From Chitinophagaceae bacterium (GTDB lineage: Bacteria > Bacteroidota > Bacteroidia > Chitinophagales > Chitinophagaceae), in NCBI GenBank assembly GCA_003509845.1, contig DOMR01000003.1, positions 1 through 10,711 of the forward strand: DNA of 10,711 nucleotides, read 5' to 3'. Below are positions 7,963 to 10,711 of the stretch, one piece after another. The stretch's first letter is position 1. Every line of letters starts with the position of its first letter. Under the pieces are notes generated by a model. That model was not told the origin of the DNA. It made no database searches and saw only the letters and a list, made by a program, of their open reading frames with translations. The translations under genes were made by a program, and so were the position numbers.

Positions 7963-8136
7963 CTAGTGTTTTAAATAACTATCCTTTAACTGACTAGAAG
8001 TGATTCTACTTGTATCGAAACAGACTGCAGTATATCGGCCTTGAATGAGGTGTACATTAATTGAACGCCCATCAAAAGTATTATACACATCATTGACAAT
8101 ATTAATTTGAGAAAATGTTTCTTTTTGCAAAAACAT
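7963..8136 (-). CDS. Small unidentified ORF, possibly an N-terminal gene remnant
   Basis: The 57-codon frame starts at the ATG at 8134-8136 and stops with TAG 25 bp before the amidohydrolase ATG. Its peptide (…DGRSINVHLIQGRYTAVCFDTS…) has a normal mixed composition and looks like real protein rather than AT-rich noise. In frame upstream of the ATG the codons read FLLFGF before a stop at 8155-8157. Together with MFLQKETFSQ this resembles the tail of a signal peptide whose beginning has been lost. I do not recognise the family. It may be a short exported protein or the stump of a larger gene removed when the amidohydrolase arrived. The rest of this 319-bp gap, 8137-8256, is AT-rich with no clear signal. 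Confidence 0.4.
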   Translation of the reverse strand: MFLQKETFSQINIVNDVYNTFDGRSINVHLIQGRYTAVCFDTSRITSSQLKDSYLKH

Positions 8137-8256
8137 AAAGCCAAATAAAAGGAATTAATATTTGTATTTTATTAAAATAATATGTTTTAAAAAATAATTC
8201 ATTACATGTTTCATTCATTCTGTTTTTATTCTTTTATTCGCTTCTCTTTAGTACCC

Positions 8257-9276
8257 TTATTTTAATTCAAAATTTGAAGGAAACATTCCCTTTTTAAAAA
8301 GCCCATACCCAAACATTTTAGGATTATAATCACATATAAAATTTACATCAGCTTTTACAGGTATCTGCATTTCCATTCCAATGGCCCAAAAACATCCATT
8401 AACAATTAACCTGCGCAAGTCTTCATTTAGTAGATCGATCGATGCTCCCATTGTTGTAGAAAAGACACGCCCCATGACTCCGTTAGAACCTGTATATGAT
8501 TTTGTCCATGCAACCGGCATGATCGATTTTTTTAGATTTACAGGAGATTCTGGTGTCATGCCATTTGAGCTTTGACCATATATAAGGACATTGGCATTCC
8601 CAAGGTCTCTTACCGTATAAACATCGGTGGGTACCCAGATATCCGATACACCATTAAGGATAGGGTTCTTTTTGTTCTGTTCTATTCCGTTAACCACCCC
8701 TCTTGTGCCTTCTTGTGTATGATTACCATGATGACTAATCCAAGTTTCTCCAAGAATTTGTCTTCCAAAACCATCCTCCCACCCATTCACTTTACTTCTG
8801 AAATCATATTTGGCATAAGGACTATTTTTATTCATCTTATAATTAAATGCATGCGTTGCCGTACGAAGGCCCACTACTGGTTTTCCTGCCTTAATATATT
8901 CATCGATGTACTTCATTTGGGAATCAGGAAGCTCTCTGAACCTAGTAAGAATCACCAGTAAATCTGCTTTTGCTAAATGTTCGAGCCCATTGATATTAGA
9001 TAGGTTCAAAGGATCAATTTCTCCTGTTTTGGGATCAGATGAAAAAAGAACCGTACAGGAAAATCCATATCTCTTTGCCAATATCTGTGCTAACATAGGC
9101 AAGCCTTCCTCCGAGCGGTACTCTTCATCACCACAAACAAATACGATACTCTTTCCTTTACCAGGTCCTTCAAACCCATTATATTCGACCCATTGTTTAA
9201 CTGTTTGAGACTGTGATGCAATACTGCTAAATACAAGAAGTATTATTAACAGAAGATATTTTAATTTGTTTTTCAT
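8257..9276 (-). CDS. Exported ThuA-domain (trehalose-utilisation-like) protein
   Basis: The protein has 339 residues. Residues 1-22 or so (KYLLLIILLVFSSIASQSQ) form a signal peptide. A ThuA-like fold, related to class I glutamine amidotransferases, spans about 42-300. Visible hallmarks are the first strand SIVFVCGDEEY (43-53), LLVILTRFRELP (106-117), AGKPVVGLRTATHAF (130-144) where the family has its G-L/H-R motif, an unusual HHGNH cluster (182-186), and the closing VFSTTMGASIDLLNEDLRRL block (271-290) followed by NGCFWAIGM. The family often occurs in sugar-degradation loci of Bacteroidota and Planctomycetota; the exact reaction is unknown. It is probably first in the leftward run with the amidohydrolase and sulfatase 2, although the 120-bp AT-rich gap before the small ORF could hold a second promoter. 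The start codon is 70 bp from repeat copy 2. Confidence 0.88.
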   Translation of the reverse strand: MKNKLKYLLLIILLVFSSIASQSQTVKQWVEYNGFEGPGKGKSIVFVCGDEEYRSEEGLPMLAQILAKRYGFSCTVLFSSDPKTGEIDPLNLSNINGLEHLAKADLLVILTRFRELPDSQMKYIDEYIKAGKPVVGLRTATHAFNYKMNKNSPYAKYDFRSKVNGWEDGFGRQILGETWISHHGNHTQEGTRGVVNGIEQNKKNPILNGVSDIWVPTDVYTVRDLGNANVLIYGQSSNGMTPESPVNLKKSIMPVAWTKSYTGSNGVMGRVFSTTMGASIDLLNEDLRRLIVNGCFWAIGMEMQIPVKADVNFICDYNPKMFGYGLFKKGMFPSNFELK

Positions 9277-9346
9277 ATATGGTTTTTAAAAATTAGCCGG
9301 CACTTTTATTTGTAACAGGCAATTAGGATACAATATTTTATGCTCT

Positions 9347-9534
9347 TGGGGTATTGTAAAGTTAGATATATAATCAATATAAAATATGTAGCAGAATCTG
9401 TAGCTACAACCCCCTATTTAACCCAATTTGGGGCGTATATAGCAAGAAAAGTATAATTATAACTCCTTTATATCTGATGATTTAGGTGGTTTGAGATGAG
9501 TTTGAGTTAAGAGAGAAGTCACCGTCCGGTCCGC
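9347..9534. repeat. 188-bp direct repeat, copy 2 (right border of the sulfatase block)
   Basis: This is the gapless partner of 2509-2696, about 90% identical and in the same orientation. It ends in the identical 16-bp TCACCGTCCGGTCCGC (9519-9534). The TGTAGCA-GAATC-TGTAGCT pair is at 9387-9405. The position equivalent to the possible recombinase start codon is ATA rather than ATG (9367-9369), and that frame runs on to a stop at 9286-9288, so this copy is decayed. As with copy 1, its left end lies just upstream of a leftward gene for an exported protein (here the ThuA-domain protein) and its right end is followed by a hairpin. The remainder of the gap between genes, 9571-9716, shows no recognisable element. 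Confidence 0.9.
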
Positions 9535-9570
9535 AAAAGCCCTTAGCCTTCAATGAGTTAGGGGCTTTTT
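9535..9570 (+). terminator. Rho-independent-type terminator after repeat copy 2
   Basis: AAAAGCCCTTAG (9535-9546) pairs with TTAGGGGCTTTT (9558-9569) over 12 positions, including two G.T wobbles, with an 11-nt loop. The right arm runs into a T-tract. The A-rich left arm gives four T residues on the other strand, so it may act in both directions. It begins directly after the conserved end of the repeat and would insulate the lyase gene from leftward or rightward read-through. Confidence 0.75.
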
Positions 9571-9716
9571 AGTAACCACCTCGTTATATTTATAGCATTT
9601 TTGTGATTTACCTGCAATTTACCATTTATACAAAACTTAGCAATGGAGTAGAATTTGATATAAATTAGTATTGATTTTAAAATTATCAAAAAAAAATTTA
9701 AACCGTTTCCTTAAGT

Positions 9717-10711
9717 ATGAAAAAGTCATTACTATCGCTTTTGGTTTTTATATCAATATATAAAGTTGATTTCGCCCAATCAAAAGATTTAGGCATTATC
9801 AAGCAAAGAATTGTTACTGAACTTTTACAAAATAAGCCTTCAGATAAACAAGTGGAAACTATTCTATCTAAAATGAATGAAGATGGTAGTTTTAAAGATA
9901 TTAATTATTCAGATTTAAGCAGAACTGCAAGTTTCCCACACGGCAGACACACCAATGATTTGGCTTATATAGCAAAAGCCTATAAAAACAACGCATCACT
10001 TTATTATAAAAGTCAAAAAGTAAAAGATGCTATTATAAGTGGTTTAAAATATTGGATTAAGTATGATTACGTAGGTGAAAACTGGCATGACAATCAAATT
10101 ACCACACCTACAAATTTAATGAACGTCATGTTAGCAATTGGAGATGAATTACCCAAGGATTTAGTTGAAAAAGCCCAACCTATGATAGGTAGAGCAAATA
10201 TGAATGCTTCAGGAGCCCGCCCAAGTGGGGATCGAATTGTAATAGCAGGTATTCTTGCTAAAAATTTATTATTTAACGGAAATGATAAAATGTTTGATTC
10301 TATCATTAATATCATTCAAGCAGAAATGAAATTTTCAACCGGCGAGCGAGGTATTCAGCAAGATTTTAGCTTTCATCACAGACCCGATCGTGTTAACAAT
10401 ACCGACTCCTATGGATACGGAAAATTTGCAAACGCCTATGGCGAATGGTCCTGGTATGTTGCAGGTACAAAATATAAATTTTCAACAGAAAAAATAAACT
10501 TATTGGTTGACTATTATTTAGATGGGATATACAAACAAATGGTTTATGGTGTTTATGAAGATGTGGGCGTAAGAAACCGCGATGTAACTAATAAAAGAAA
10601 TGGCGTAGAACGTAAAGGAACCCTTGAGATAGAAAGATTATTAATTAGTACTGATTATAGAAAAAAGGAATTAGAAGAAATAATAAAATTAAGAAAAGGC
10701 CAAGCAACTCC
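9717..10711 (+). CDS. Polysaccharide lyase, family 8-like (chondroitin AC/hyaluronate/xanthan lyase type), C-terminus beyond window
   Basis: The frame is open from the ATG at 9717 to the window end (331 codons plus 2 bases). Full PL8 enzymes have about 650-1000 residues, so mainly the N-terminal alpha-toroid is seen. Residues 1-20 form a signal peptide (LLSLLVFISIYKVDFA). Family landmarks in order: NWHDNQI-TTP at 122-131; GARPSGDR at 166-173, where many PL8 enzymes have TGANxxD; the QQDFSFHHRPD block at 214-224, with His221 as likely counterpart of the catalytic His; NNTDSYGYGKF at 227-237, with Tyr232 as likely counterpart of the catalytic Tyr; and VGVRNRDVTNK (283-293), with the conserved arginines. 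These enzymes cut uronic-acid glycosidic bonds by beta-elimination. The substrate may be a glycosaminoglycan-like or other uronate polymer. It stands on the opposite strand from ThuA and outside the repeat-bounded block. Confidence 0.85.
   Translation, partial: MKKSLLSLLVFISIYKVDFAQSKDLGIIKQRIVTELLQNKPSDKQVETILSKMNEDGSFKDINYSDLSRTASFPHGRHTNDLAYIAKAYKNNASLYYKSQKVKDAIISGLKYWIKYDYVGENWHDNQITTPTNLMNVMLAIGDELPKDLVEKAQPMIGRANMNASGARPSGDRIVIAGILAKNLLFNGNDKMFDSIINIIQAEMKFSTGERGIQQDFSFHHRPDRVNNTDSYGYGKFANAYGEWSWYVAGTKYKFSTEKINLLVDYYLDGIYKQMVYGVYEDVGVRNRDVTNKRNGVERKGTLEIERLLISTDYRKKELEEIIKLRKGQAT

Noticed and set aside
8381..9208. Three plus-strand frames of 64-129 codons
   Set aside because: They are antisense to the ThuA-domain protein, overlap one another and contain no recognisable motif.
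9604..9716. Promoter before the lyase (TAnnTTTG -7 type)
   Set aside because: The closest match (TAGAATTTG near 9650) has the wrong spacing and no paired TTTG element at about -33.

Overview
The window looks like part of a Bacteroidota genome, in the broad Sphingobacteriia/Chitinophagia/Flavobacteriia area; I cannot place it more closely. The evidence is AT-rich DNA (about 33-38% GC in sampled lines of most genes), starts without clear Shine-Dalgarno sites, export signals ending in '...SQ' or '...AQ', a large FG-GAP plus Ig-repeat surface protein, and a dense set of exported polysaccharide-degrading enzymes.

Layout. (1) 1-2484, minus strand: N-terminal 828 residues of a large exported protein with six FG-GAP/VCBS-like calcium loops and tandem Ig-like repeats; its C-terminus lies outside the window. 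(2) 2485-3055: no intact gene. It holds copy 1 of a 188-bp direct repeat, a hairpin, a pair of 7-bp repeats, the last 50 codons of a dead tyrosine recombinase, and a 14-bp palindrome. (3) 3056-4942, plus: S1 sulfatase with a C-terminal beta-rich extension. (4) 5055-9276, minus: a likely leftward operon read in the order ThuA-domain protein, small unknown ORF, metal-dependent amidohydrolase with an Ig-like tail, second S1 sulfatase. It converges on the first sulfatase. (5) 9277-9716: copy 2 of the 188-bp repeat, same orientation, then a strong terminator hairpin. (6) 9717-10711, plus: N-terminal 331 residues of a family-8-type polysaccharide lyase, cut by the window end.

How the genes work together (inference). 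Lyase, sulfatases, amidohydrolase and ThuA-like protein all carry probable export signals and would suit periplasmic or surface breakdown of a sulfated, uronate-containing glycan. The lyase would cut the chain and the sulfatases would remove sulfate esters. The roles of the amidohydrolase and ThuA-like protein are unknown. No SusC/SusD pair, sulfatase-maturing enzyme or regulator is visible.

Most notable structure. The sulfatase/amidohydrolase/ThuA block (about 6.7 kb) is framed by two gapless 188-bp direct repeats with about 90% identity. Each repeat includes a paired TGTAGC motif, a 16-bp perfectly conserved GC-rich end, and, on the minus strand, a short reading frame resembling a recombinase N-terminus. 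A C-terminal tyrosine-recombinase remnant sits just inside the left repeat. This suggests a decayed, recombinase-mobilised carbohydrate-utilisation cassette, or a deletion scar left by one.
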